Source: Comamonas testosteroni
GTDB lineage: Bacteria; Pseudomonadota; Gammaproteobacteria; Burkholderiales; Burkholderiaceae_C
Length of the DNA stretch: 64,000 nt
Reading direction: 5' to 3'
NCBI RefSeq assembly: GCF_014076415.1
Contig: NZ_CP043568.1
Coordinates: 1,922,001-1,986,000 of the forward strand
Part shown: piece after piece, positions 1 through 9,522 of the stretch
How the letters are laid out: every line of letters starts with the position of its first letter
Numbering within the stretch: position 1 is the stretch's first letter
The notes under the pieces: model-generated
The model's input: the letters and a program-made list of their open reading frames with translations, nothing else
The model's database searches: none
Told to the model about the DNA's origin: nothing
Translations under genes and position numbers: made by a program

Positions 1-3000
1 GCGGTGACCGGCTTCACCCTGGCCGACCTGAACGCCAGCAATGGCAATCTGAGCAATCTGAGCAGCAGCGACGGCGGCATTACCTGGACGGCGACATTCA
101 CGCCGAGCGTCGGGATCAACGACGCCACCAACCTGATCATCCTGGACAATACCGGCGTTGCCGATCTGTCAGGCAACGTCGGCGCTGGTACGACCAACTC
201 CGCCAACTTTGTCATCAATACTGTGCTGCCGACCGCCACCATCGTGGTTAGCGACAGCGCACTGAAGGTCGGCGAAACCTCGCTGGTGACCATCACCTTC
301 AGCGAAGCGGTGACCGGCTTCACCAACGCCGACCTGACCATTGCCAACGGTACGCTGTCGGCGGTGTCCAGTGCGGATGGTGGCATCACCTGGACGGCGA
401 CCTTCACCCCGACCAGCAACATCACCGACGCCACCAACCTAATCACCCTGGACAACACTGGTGTGCAGAACGCTCATGGCAACGCTGGCAGCGGCACCAC
501 CGTCTCCAACAACTATGCCATCGACAATCAGCGTCCAACGGCCACGATTGTGGTGGCGGATGCGGCCCTGGGTGTCGGCCAGATCACCACGGTGACGTTC
601 ACCTTCAGCGAGGCGGTCACCGGTTTCACCCTGGCCGACGTCACGGTGGCCAACGGCACGCTCTCCGGCCTGACCACCTCGGACAACATCACCTGGACGG
701 CCACCTTCACCCCGGCAGCAGGCATCACCGACACCAGCAACCTCATCACCCTGGACAACACCGGAGTGGCCGATGTGGCGGGCAACGCCGGCACGGGCAG
801 CACCGATTCGAACAACTACGTGATCGACAGTCAGCGTCCGACCGCGACCATCGTCATCAGCGATACCGATCTGCGCCCCGGTGAAGCCGCCACGGTGACC
901 ATCACGTTCAGCGAAGCGGTGACCGGTTTCGACAACTCCGATCTGAGCGTCGTCAACGGCACTCTGAGCAATGTCTCGTCGAGCGACGGCGGCATCACCT
1001 GGACCGCCACCTTCACGCCGAACATCGGTGTCAGTGACGCCACCAACCTGATCGTCCTCAATAACACCGGGATTGCCGACTTGGCTGGCAACACCGGTAC
1101 CGGTGCCACCAACTCGGCCAACTATGCGGTACAGACACTGGTGCCGACTGCCACCATCGTGGTCGCCGACACAGCACTCAAGGCCGGAGATACCTCGCTG
1201 GTGACCATCACCTTCAGCGAAGCGGTCAGCGGTTTCAGCAACGCTGACCTGACCATTGCCAACGGTACGCTGTCGGCGGTTTCCAGTGCGGATGGCGGCA
1301 TCACCTGGACGGCGACGTTCACGCCGACCAGCAACATCACCGATGCCAGCAACCTGGTCACTCTGAACAACGCCGGTGTGACCAACGCCTCGGGCAACGG
1401 CGGCGTTGGCACCACCGACTCCAACAACTTCGCCATCGATACGCTGCGCCCAACGGCGACCATTGTCGTGGAGGACACCAGCCTTGCGGTCGGTGAAACC
1501 TCGCTGGTGACCATCACCTTCAGCGAAGCGGTCAGCGGTTTCAGCAACGCCGATCTGACGGTAGCCAACGGCACCCTGAGCGCGGTCAGCAGCAGCGACG
1601 GCGGCATCACCTGGACCGCGACGTTCACGCCGACCAGCAACATCACCGATGCCACCAACCTGATCACCCTGGACAATTCCGGGGTGACTGACGCTGCCGG
1701 CAACGCCGGCAGTGGCACCACCACTTCGAACAATTACGCCATCGATACGCTGCGCCCAACGGCGACCATTGTCGTGGCGGATACCGCGCTGAAAGTCGGC
1801 GAGACCTCGCTGGTGACCATCACCTTCAGCGAAGCGGTCAGCGGTTTCAGCAACGCCGATCTGACGGTAGCCAACGGCACCCTGAGCGCGGTCAGCAGCA
1901 GCGACGGCGGCATCACCTGGACCGCGACGTTCACGCCGACCAGCAACATCACCGATGCCACCAACCTGATCACCCTGGACAATTCCGGGGTGACTGACGC
2001 TGCCGGCAACGCCGGCAGTGGCACCACCACTTCGAACAATTACGCCATCGATACGCTGCGCCCAACGGCGACCATTGTCGTGGCGGATACCGCGCTGAAA
2101 GTCGGCGAGACCTCGCTGGTGACCATCACCTTCAGCGAAGCGGTCAGCGGTTTCAGCAACGCCGATCTGACGGTAGCCAACGGCACCCTGAGCGCGGTCA
2201 GCAGCAGCGACGGCGGCATCACCTGGACCGCGACGTTCACGCCGACCAGCAACATCACCGATGCCACCAACCTGATCACCCTGGACAATTCCGGGGTGAC
2301 TGACGCTGCCGGCAACGCCGGCAGTGGCACCACCGATTCGAACAATTACGCCATCGATACCCAGCGCCCAACGGCGACCATTGTCGTGGCGGATACCGCG
2401 TTGAAAGTCGGCGAGACCTCGCTGGTGATCATCACCTTCAGCGAAGCGGTCAGCGGTTTCACCAACGCCGATCTGACCATCGCCAACGGTACGCTGTCGG
2501 CGGTTTCCAGTGCGGATGGCGGCATCACCTGGACGGCGACCCTGACGCCGACGGCCAGCATTACCGATACCACCAACGTGATTACGCTGGACAACACCGG
2601 CTATGTGGATGCAGCGGGCAACAGCGGTACGGGAACGACAGATTCGAACAACTACGCGATCGATACCCAGCGTCCCACAGCCACCATCGTGGTAGCGGAT
2701 ACGGCGCTGGCAGTGGGCGAGGCCTCGTTAGTAACCATCACATTCAGTGAAGCCGTAACCGGTCTGGATCTGTTCGACTTTAGCGTCGAGCATGGAGCAC
2801 TGAGCAATCTGACGTCCAGCGATGGCGGTCTTACCTGGACGGCGACCCTGACGCCGACGGCCAGCATTACCGATACCACCAACGTGATTACGCTGGACAA
2901 CACCGGCTATGTGGATGCAGCGGGCAACAGCGGTACGGGAACGACAGATTCGAACAACTACGCAATCGACACCCAGCGCCCCACGGCCACCATTGTGGTG

Positions 3001-4515
3001 AGCGACACGGCGCTGACGGTGGGTGAGAGCTCCACGGTCACGATCACCTTTAGCGAAGCGGTGACGGGGCTGGATCTTGGTGACTTCACTGTGGCCAATG
3101 GTGTGCTGAGCGACCTCAGCAGCAGCGACGGCATCACCTGGAAGGCCACCTTGACGCCGACGGCGGGCAATACCAGCGCCGGCAACCTGATCACGCTGGA
3201 CAACAGCGGCGTGCAGGATGCAGCGGGCAACACTGGGGCGAACGTCACCACCTCCAATGCTTACGCCATCGACACCCAGCGCCCGACAGCCACCATTGTG
3301 GTGAACGACACGGCGCTGGCGGTGGGCGAGAGCTCCACGGTCATCATTACCTTCAGCGAAGCGGTAACGGGGCTGGATGTTGGTGACTTCACCGTTGCCA
3401 ATGGCAGCCTGAGCAATCTGATGTCCAGCGACGGCGGCTTGACCTGGACGGCGACGCTGACGCCGACCGCCGGAATCACCGACACCACGAATGTGGTCAC
3501 GCTGAGCAATACGGGCTATGTGGACACGGCCGGCAACAGCGGAACGGCAACCACAGCATCCAATGTTTATGCCATCGATACCCTTGCTCCGGTTGTGCCA
3601 GGAATTACTCTCGATCAAGCCACGCTGGTGAATGGGCGCCAGGTTTCGCCAACGGGCTTGGTCTTCATTTCTGGTCTGGAGGCGGGAGGAAGCTGGCAGT
3701 ACTCCTTGGACAATGGCGTTTCCTGGATTGAAGGCCGCGGGAATTCCCTCAAGGTACCTGGTCTCGGTGCATTCAGCCTCTGGGTTCAGCAAAAGGACAT
3801 GGCGGGTAATGCATCTTCGGTAACGTCACTCAGCGGCATTGTTGAACCGCTGGTACCTCCTGCCGTGCATGCTCCGTTTGCCTTTGCTGTGAGTAGTTCC
3901 TCTGATGGACTTGGTCTCACACCATTTCAACCTTCCGAGGTACCAGAGCCGAATGCTGATTTTCTGCATTCGGCGTCGATGATGCTTAGTTCCGTATCTC
4001 AAGACAAAGGGATGCCTCGTCAAGATAGCTGGTCTGAATATGGCCTTCCGCAGTCAATTGCAGGCGTCAATGACTGGATGTGGGCGTCGCTTTTCGCGCC
4101 GGTAGAACCCAATCGCTCTGGATTTGATCCGGCACCTGAGCAGTTCTCGGTCACGACTGGGGCCAGCATTCTGGATCTGAAGCCTGTTCTCCTGGCGTCA
4201 GAGAGCCCGTGGGATATCGAGTCGCTCCAGTTCAGCTTCGCCGGTAAGCAGGAGCTGCCCGGATGGGTGCGCTTGGACCGCCATAGCGGTCAGCTAACCA
4301 TCAACGCACCCAAGGACCTCAGCACAATGCTTGTTCTGCAGATCAAGGTCAGCGATGGAAAGGGGCACGAGTCGGTGCGAACTGTCAAGCTGGTGGTCGG
4401 CGATGCACGGGCCACATCCAGTGTGCCCACAGGGCGAGCGGGACTGAGTGAAAAGATGGCAAATGCAGCGAGTCAGCAGGCGGGGACAAGGGTGTCCCAG
4501 TATGTCCATGGTTGA
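1..4515 (+). CDS. Giant Ig-like repeat surface protein, 3' part (5' end outside window)
   Basis: The frame is open at base 1, so the true start lies upstream and at least 1,504 residues are visible. It holds one partial and eleven full tandem modules of about 102 residues. Each begins (R/L/V)PTATIVV.D..L and contains TFSEAV.G....D, GGITWTAT and an NYAID-type end. This is the pattern of bacterial Ig-like modules in BapA-type adhesins. After the repeats come a distinct Ig-like segment (about residues 1195-1280), a low-similarity linker, and a C-terminal cadherin/He_PIG-like domain ending near TVKLVVGDA. I see no GGxGxD calcium repeats and no LPxTG or autotransporter barrel. It lies 36 bp upstream of a HlyD-type gene, so it is the likely passenger of that export machinery. 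The export route is inferred. Confidence 0.88.
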   Translation, partial: AVTGFTLADLNASNGNLSNLSSSDGGITWTATFTPSVGINDATNLIILDNTGVADLSGNVGAGTTNSANFVINTVLPTATIVVSDSALKVGETSLVTITFSEAVTGFTNADLTIANGTLSAVSSADGGITWTATFTPTSNITDATNLITLDNTGVQNAHGNAGSGTTVSNNYAIDNQRPTATIVVADAALGVGQITTVTFTFSEAVTGFTLADVTVANGTLSGLTTSDNITWTATFTPAAGITDTSNLITLDNTGVADVAGNAGTGSTDSNNYVIDSQRPTATIVISDTDLRPGEAATVTITFSEAVTGFDNSDLSVVNGTLSNVSSSDGGITWTATFTPNIGVSDATNLIVLNNTGIADLAGNTGTGATNSANYAVQTLVPTATIVVADTALKAGDTSLVTITFSEAVSGFSNADLTIANGTLSAVSSADGGITWTATFTPTSNITDASNLVTLNNAGVTNASGNGGVGTTDSNNFAIDTLRPTATIVVEDTSLAVGETSLVTITFSEAVSGFSNADLTVANGTLSAVSSSDGGITWTATFTPTSNITDATNLITLDNSGVTDAAGNAGSGTTTSNNYAIDTLRPTATIVVADTALKVGETSLVTITFSEAVSGFSNADLTVANGTLSAVSSSDGGITWTATFTPTSNITDATNLITLDNSGVTDAAGNAGSGTTTSNNYAIDTLRPTATIVVADTALKVGETSLVTITFSEAVSGFSNADLTVANGTLSAVSSSDGGITWTATFTPTSNITDATNLITLDNSGVTDAAGNAGSGTTDSNNYAIDTQRPTATIVVADTALKVGETSLVIITFSEAVSGFTNADLTIANGTLSAVSSADGGITWTATLTPTASITDTTNVITLDNTGYVDAAGNSGTGTTDSNNYAIDTQRPTATIVVADTALAVGEASLVTITFSEAVTGLDLFDFSVEHGALSNLTSSDGGLTWTATLTPTASITDTTNVITLDNTGYVDAAGNSGTGTTDSNNYAIDTQRPTATIVVSDTALTVGESSTVTITFSEAVTGLDLGDFTVANGVLSDLSSSDGITWKATLTPTAGNTSAGNLITLDNSGVQDAAGNTGANVTTSNAYAIDTQRPTATIVVNDTALAVGESSTVIITFSEAVTGLDVGDFTVANGSLSNLMSSDGGLTWTATLTPTAGITDTTNVVTLSNTGYVDTAGNSGTATTASNVYAIDTLAPVVPGITLDQATLVNGRQVSPTGLVFISGLEAGGSWQYSLDNGVSWIEGRGNSLKVPGLGAFSLWVQQKDMAGNASSVTSLSGIVEPLVPPAVHAPFAFAVSSSSDGLGLTPFQPSEVPEPNADFLHSASMMLSSVSQDKGMPRQDSWSEYGLPQSIAGVNDWMWASLFAPVEPNRSGFDPAPEQFSVTTGASILDLKPVLLASESPWDIESLQFSFAGKQELPGWVRLDRHSGQLTINAPKDLSTMLVLQIKVSDGKGHESVRTVKLVVGDARATSSVPTGRAGLSEKMANAASQQAGTRVSQYVHG
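1501..2334 (+). repeat. Identical 306-bp tandem DNA repeats in the Ig-like gene
   Basis: About 2.7 copies of a 306-bp unit (102 codons) are identical by eye: bases from 1501, 1807 and 2113 run in register until a two-base change near 2335. Other modules in the gene have diverged at the DNA level, so these copies are a recent in-frame duplication and a likely site of repeat-number change. Confidence 0.9.
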
Positions 4516-4551
4516 TGGGGTCATGAGTACAGCAGATGAGGCGGTTGTGCC

Positions 4552-5916
4552 ATGAACGCAGCCGTTTTTCCTCAGAGCGTGAACCCGGCAATGCTGCTGC
4601 TTGAGCTGGGGCATCGCGCCAGGGCTGCACGCAGTAATGCCGAACTGCGGTTTTTGCTGGTCAACGATAGCCGTTTGCTCGTACCTTACCGTCAAGCATG
4701 TTTGTGGCTGGATGACGGCGGGGTAACAGCCCTATCTGGCGTGGTAGAGACGGATAGAAATACGCCTTATGCCCAATGGCTGCATGCGGTATGCCAGTTT
4801 CTCCAGGCGCAGCAACCGATTCAGGTTCGGCGCATTGAACCGGCTCAGCTTCCTCCCGAGTTGGCAAGCTCATGGAACGAATGGCTGGGGCCCTATGCGG
4901 TATGGGTGCCTCTGCTGCAAGATAGCCAAAAGCCTGTTTCTAAAGGCGGACTGCTTCTTTCGGGAGCGCAGGCAATTGAAGAGCAGCGCTTTCCGCTTCT
5001 CGCCGAATGGGGTCATATCTGGTTTCATGCCTATTCTGCATTGCAGGCAGGCCAGCCCAGATTCTGGCGAAAACCTGCGGCATCGAGAGTCAACGCCAAA
5101 AGCGGGTGGCAAAAAAAATCTACCTGGATCCTGGGCGGAATTTTTGTGCTTGGCGCTGTGCCTGTGCACATGAGCGTGCTTGCTCCTGGTGAGCTCGTTG
5201 CCGCGCAGCCTGTGGTGTTGAGAGCGCCTTTGGATGGCGTCATTGATCAAATTCATGTCCAGCCCAATCAAGTGGTACGTAAAGGCGAGCGCTTGTTTGG
5301 ACTGGATGAGGCCCAGATCAGCAGTCGGCTGGAGGTTGCCCGGCAAGCTCTGCTGACCGCTGAAGCCGAATATCGACAATCTGCCCAACTGGCCTTGGGC
5401 GACGCTCGCTCCAAGGCTCAGCTTGCAGCGCTCGTCGGGCGCATAGGTGAGAAGCGCGCAGATGTGCAATATCTGAGCGATCAGCGTGAGCGCAGCCGGG
5501 TGCTGGCACCTGAAGATGGCATGGTTTTGTTTGACTCTCCCACCGAATGGCTAGGCAAGCCTGTGCAGACCGGCGAGCGGGTGATGCGTATTGCCCGGCC
5601 CGATGAGGTGGAAATCGAGGCCTGGGTTCCCATCGGTGATGCCATTCCATTGGCCCAGGGCTCCACAGTGAAGCTGTATCTGGCAGCGAATCCCATGGCA
5701 GGGCTGGAGGGCAAGCTACGGTATATGGCGTATGACGCCAATGCCAGGCCAGATGGCAGCTACGCCTATCGAGTGCGTGCGTCCATGTCGCTCGCCAAGG
5801 AGGAGGCCCGTATCGGCCTCAAAGGTACCGCCAAGCTGCAAGGCGATTGGGTACCCTTGGCCTACTGGGTTCTGCGCAAGCCCTGGGCCGTCCTGCGGCA
5901 GTTTATTGCCTGGTAA
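4552..5916 (+). CDS. GAF-like/HlyD-family membrane fusion (adaptor) protein
   Basis: 454 residues. Roughly residues 1-165 look like a GAF-type domain ([19 protein letters not shown], then WVPL). A single membrane segment follows near 190-208 ([20 protein letters not shown]). Then comes a HlyD-type region with a lipoyl-like half ([19 protein letters not shown]), a short helical hairpin, a second lipoyl half ([12 protein letters not shown]) and a beta-barrel end. The family bridges inner-membrane transporters to the envelope. The helical hairpin is short for HlyD, which normally has about 100-residue arms. Its stop at 5916 lies 5 bp before the start of the M50 gene, so the two were probably one operon with the Ig-like gene upstream. 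The GAF-type N-terminus is unusual for an adaptor and its ligand is unknown. Confidence 0.82.
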   Translation: MNAAVFPQSVNPAMLLLELGHRARAARSNAELRFLLVNDSRLLVPYRQACLWLDDGGVTALSGVVETDRNTPYAQWLHAVCQFLQAQQPIQVRRIEPAQLPPELASSWNEWLGPYAVWVPLLQDSQKPVSKGGLLLSGAQAIEEQRFPLLAEWGHIWFHAYSALQAGQPRFWRKPAASRVNAKSGWQKKSTWILGGIFVLGAVPVHMSVLAPGELVAAQPVVLRAPLDGVIDQIHVQPNQVVRKGERLFGLDEAQISSRLEVARQALLTAEAEYRQSAQLALGDARSKAQLAALVGRIGEKRADVQYLSDQRERSRVLAPEDGMVLFDSPTEWLGKPVQTGERVMRIARPDEVEIEAWVPIGDAIPLAQGSTVKLYLAANPMAGLEGKLRYMAYDANARPDGSYAYRVRASMSLAKEEARIGLKGTAKLQGDWVPLAYWVLRKPWAVLRQFIAW

Positions 5917-5921
5917 GTCCC

Positions 5922-7058
5922 ATGAGTACCGCATGGCCTGCTTTGCGTGAAGAACTGGACCTGCTTCCCGGTCCTGTGCTGTCCGATGGTCAACCGAGCT
6001 GGACCCTGCATGATCCCGTGCGCAACCTTTTCTTTCAGCTGGACTGGGCCAGCTTTGAGGTGTTCAAGCGCTGGCATCTGGGCGTCGCTGACGCGATTGT
6101 GCAAGATGTCTGTGCTCAAACGACATTGACGCTTCGTGAGGAAGACGTGAATGCGCTTTTGCAGTTTGCGCAGCGCAATGATCTGTTGGAGCCACTTCCC
6201 AATAGTGCCGGCACGCTGGCCGAGCGGTGGCAGTCCAGGCGTTCAAGCTGGATGCAATGGCTTTTGCATAACTACCTCTTTTTCCGGGTTCCGCTGATCA
6301 GGCCTGATCGCTGGCTGACACGGTGGGCGCCGCGGCTGGACTTTCTTTTCAGCCGAACTTTCGGCTGGATTACCTTGCTGGCTCTGTGCGCTGGACTTTG
6401 GGGCGTTTCCCGCGCGTGGGGTGTGTTTACTGCGACCTTGGTTGATTCGCTGACCTGGCAAGGACTGCTGGCCTATGGACTGACGCTAGGGTTTGTCAAG
6501 GTGCTTCATGAACTGGGGCATGGCTTGATGGCCAAGCGATTTGGATGCCGCGTCCCGACCATGGGTGTCGCCTTCCTGGTGCTTTGGCCGGTTGCATACA
6601 CCGATACCAACGAGGTCTGGAAATTGACCCGGCGCGATCAGCGCCTCAAGGTCGCGGGCGCTGGCATCGCAACGGAGCTGATGATTGCCGCATGGGCCTT
6701 GCTGGCGTGGGTCTGGTTACCTGAAGGGACCCCCAAGTCCATGGCCTTTTTGCTGGCCACTACGACATGGGTCAGCACGCTGGTCATCAATGCAAGTCCG
6801 TTCATGCGTTTTGATGGATATTTTCTGTTGTCCGATTTTCTACAGATGCCCAATCTGCACTCACGTGCCTTTGCGCTGGCACGCTGGGATCTCAGAGAGA
6901 AATTATTCAAGCTCGGTGAACCTCCCCCGGAGTCTTTTACCGTTGTCAAACGTCGCGGGCTTATCTTGTTTGCCTGGGCTACCTGGATTTATCGACTGGT
7001 TCTTTTTTGGTTCATCGAGGAATTCCGTGGAGATGAGCCCGTTCGTTTTGTAATCTGA
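5922..7058 (+). pseudogene. Membrane M50 metalloprotease half of an IS-disrupted M50-HlyD fusion
   Basis: The start ATG at 5922 is chosen because it follows the upstream gene by 5 bp. The N-terminal 85 residues ([14 protein letters not shown]) resemble a PqqD-like domain. Multi-pass membrane segments follow, with the zinc motif HELGH at residues 196-200 and a later Asp in FDGYFL at about residue 298, as in site-2-protease (M50) enzymes. The native reading frame ends at base 7007. The last 16 codons (starting FIEEFRG) are read from the left end of the inserted IS, then TAA. Removing the IS and one copy of the 8-bp duplication rejoins residue 362 (RLVLF) to LGIAALVYHFF at 8323, restoring a 703-residue protein. 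The catalytic core is intact, but the C-terminal adaptor half is detached. Confidence 0.9.
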
Positions 7059-8315
7059 CGGCTGCGAAGCTGACATCGGAGAACAAATCAAATGCTGGAC
7101 TCGAAGTTATTGCAGGCTCTTGGCGGCTGGGAGGGCTACGAGGTTGAACGTGTGCAGTGGCCCCAGGGCGATAGCCGCACCGTGTCGATCTATCTGAAGC
7201 CGCAGGCCAGCATCATGCATTGCGAGCGCTGCGGTGCGCAGTGCAGCCAAGTCCATGAGACCACGACACGGCGCGTGCGCGATCTGGCATTGTTCGAATA
7301 CAAGGTGGTGCTGCATGTGCCGCGTCGGCGTCTGTGGTGCGATAGCTGTGGTGGCCCGCGCCTGGAGAAACTCAGCTGGCTCGGTCGCTACCAGCGCGTC
7401 ACAGACCGTCTGGCACAGGCGTGCAGCCAGTTGCTTCGCAGCAGCAGCATCAAGGCAGTCGCGGCCTTCTTCGATCTTGGGTGGCACACGGTCAAGTCCA
7501 TCGACAAGGCCTTATTGCTGGCCACTACCGCGCAGCCGCAATGGGAGCGGATCGAATACTTGGCAATGGACGAGTTTGCGTTGCACAAGGGCCATCGCTA
7601 CGCCACAGTCGTCGTCGACCCCATCAGCCGGCAGGTGCTGTGGGTGGGGCAAGGGCGCTCACGCGAGACGGCCCGCCAGTTCTTCGAGCAGTTGCCCGTT
7701 GGCGTTGCCCAGCGCATTCGCGCGGTTGCTATCGACATGACTACTGCCTACGAGCTGGAGATCCAGGCCAACTGCCCCAACGCCGAGATCGTCTATGACC
7801 TGTTCCATGTCGTGGCCAAGTATGGCCGGGAGGTTATCGACCGAGTGCGTGTCGATCAGGCCAACTTGCTGCGCCAACAGCCCTTGGCGCGCAAGGTGCT
7901 CAAGTCCAGCCGCTGGTTGCTACTGCGCAATCGCAACAAGCTGCAGGCTCAACAAGCAGTGCAGCTCAAGGAGCTGCTGGCGGCCAATGAGCCATTAATG
8001 GCGGTATACGTCTTGCGCGATGAGCTAAAACAGCTGTGGTTTTACCGTCGTCCGGCTTGGGCGCATCGCGCCTGGCAGCACTGGTGTGAGCAAGCGCGCC
8101 AAAGCGGTATTACAGCACTGAGCACCTTTGCTCAGCGCTTGCAAAGCTACCTGCACGGGATCATCGCCCGATGCCGGCATCCGTTGAACACAAGTGTTGT
8201 CGAGGGCATCAACAACACCATCAAGGTCATCAAGCGCCGGGCCTATGGCTACCGCGATCAGGACTATTTCTTTCTGAAGATTCGCGCAGCCTTCCCCGGT
8301 AATGCGCGATGAACC
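7009..8315 (+). mobile_element. ISL3-family insertion sequence, copy 1 (1,307 bp)
   Basis: The ends are visible because the same 1,307-bp unit recurs at 47916. It begins GGTTCATCGAGG and ends CGCGATGAACC, giving terminal inverted repeats GGTTCATCG. It is flanked by the 8-bp duplication TCTTTTTT (7001-7008 and 8316-8323), the duplication length usual for ISL3 elements. It encodes one transposase whose stop lies in the right terminal repeat. The two copies differ at about eight bases. Confidence 0.95.
7092..8312 (+). CDS. ISL3-family transposase (copy 1)
   Basis: 406 residues. The N-terminal zinc-binding region has CERCGAQC and CDSCGG. An HTH-like segment is followed by the DDE core: D in LAMDEFALHKGH, D in VAIDMTTAYE and E in NTSVVEGINN, then the typical YGYRDQDYFFLKI end. 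Start ATG follows 83 bp of IS left end. It differs from the second copy at three residues (I/V, A/T and V/I). It appears intact and probably active. Confidence 0.95.
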   Translation: MLDSKLLQALGGWEGYEVERVQWPQGDSRTVSIYLKPQASIMHCERCGAQCSQVHETTTRRVRDLALFEYKVVLHVPRRRLWCDSCGGPRLEKLSWLGRYQRVTDRLAQACSQLLRSSSIKAVAAFFDLGWHTVKSIDKALLLATTAQPQWERIEYLAMDEFALHKGHRYATVVVDPISRQVLWVGQGRSRETARQFFEQLPVGVAQRIRAVAIDMTTAYELEIQANCPNAEIVYDLFHVVAKYGREVIDRVRVDQANLLRQQPLARKVLKSSRWLLLRNRNKLQAQQAVQLKELLAANEPLMAVYVLRDELKQLWFYRRPAWAHRAWQHWCEQARQSGITALSTFAQRLQSYLHGIIARCRHPLNTSVVEGINNTIKVIKRRAYGYRDQDYFFLKIRAAFPGNAR

Positions 8316-9348
8316 TCTTTTTTTGGGCATTGCCGCCTTGGTGTATCACTTCTTCATCAAGGTGCTGGGCATCTTGCTGTTTCTGGTGGAGATTGTGTGG
8401 TTCATTGCCAAGCCTCTCTGGTCCGAGATTGCAGCATGGCATTTGCGCTGGCCTCAGATCGTCCGTAGTCGAAGAGCACGTTGGAGTGGCATCGTAGCTT
8501 TTGTACTTGTTGCACTTTGCTGGCTGCCCCTGCCTGCCCCAATCCGTACGGAGGGTATGTTGCAATCCAGCGAGATATGGCCTTTGCATGCGCTTGATGC
8601 ATCGCAGCTGCAGCAGCAAATGCTTGGCGACGCACGCATGGTCGAGGTTGATGCTCCAGTCTTTATGCTGGACTCCCCGGCTCTCAAGGCCGCTCAGGCT
8701 CAGAACGATGCGCAGAGGACCCAGTATTCGCAGCAAATAGCGGCAGCAGGTTTCGACTCGGAGCTGCGCAGGGACTGGCAGATTCTGCAAGAGCGTCAGC
8801 TGCAGGCGGCCACTCAACAGCAGGCGGTGGAAACCGAAGCCAGTCGTTACCGTCTGCATGCCTCGGGCGCTGGAGTGCTGCGCGACGTGGATCCGGATCT
8901 TCGAACGGGAGACTGGCTGGCCCGGAATGAATTGCTGGGTAGAGTCGTTGGCAGCGATCGACTGGAGGTTCTTGTCTATGTGCAGGAAGAAGATGTTCAA
9001 CGCATCAGCATCGGCGACAGCGCAATTTTTATCGCCGACGCTGGTGTGGGGCCGGTACTGGATTTGATGGTGCGCAGCGTTGATCGAGATGCGAGTCGCA
9101 CGCTCTCGGAAGCTGCGCTGTCTGCGGCAGCTGGCGGCATGGTTCAGGTCCGAAGCATGCAAGGCACCCTATACCCGGAGCGTCCGGTCTACAGAGTGGT
9201 GCTGGATGTGGTGACACCGCTTGAAACGGACGCTGTTTTGCAACACCGTTGGCGTGGCAGAGTCAGCATTCGCGGCAAATGGGAAGCGGCTGCTGCGCAG
9301 TTTGTGAAAACTGCAACAAGTGTCTTTTGGAGGGAGGCAGGTTTTTAG
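8302..9348 (+). pseudogene. HlyD-like C-terminal half of the IS-disrupted M50-HlyD fusion
   Basis: From 8316 the sequence is the original C-terminal 341 residues of the 703-residue fusion: more membrane segments (LGIAALVYHFFIKVLGILLF, then IVAFVLVALCWLPLP), a coiled region rich in Gln, and a lipoyl/barrel adaptor part (RLHASGAGVLRD, VLVYVQEEDVQRISIGDSAI). The IS end supplies an in-frame ATG at 8302 (encoding MRDEP), overlapping the transposase stop, so this half could still be made as a separate membrane-anchored adaptor. Stop is TAG at 9346. Whether it is expressed is unknown. Confidence 0.85.
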
Positions 9349-9511
9349 CCTCAATGAATGACTGCAATGGGCGGCGATTCAACCGTTCGATGCATCCGCC
9401 CCGCAGCGGTCTGTGGCCGTACTCCTTGGTCGCGTGGAGTTTCACGGAGCGAAAATCGTGTGGCTTGCCGATCCTTCCTGCCGCAGCGAAGAACGGTGGG
9501 TGATTACTAAG
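9349..9511 (+). pseudogene. Possible remnant of a next gene in the export cluster
   Basis: Right after the M50-HlyD stop, a frame reads SLNE-stop-LQWAAIQPFDASAPQRSVAV and continues to IVWLADPSCRSEERWVIT before it runs into the unrelated antisense oxidoreductase gene. One nonsense codon (TGA at about 9360) breaks it and it has no 3' end. It looks like the start of a lost downstream gene, but I cannot identify it. Confidence 0.3.
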
Positions 9512-9522
9512 GAAGGACGCTG

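Noticed and set aside
1429..2652. Direct repeats that could look like a CRISPR array
   Set aside because: The unit is 306 bp, in frame, encodes protein modules and has no spacers.
528..3509. Series of minus-strand frames of 80-200 codons in the repeat gene
   Set aside because: They repeat with the same 306-bp period and are mirror images of the plus-strand modules; the plus-strand reading shows clear Ig-like modules.
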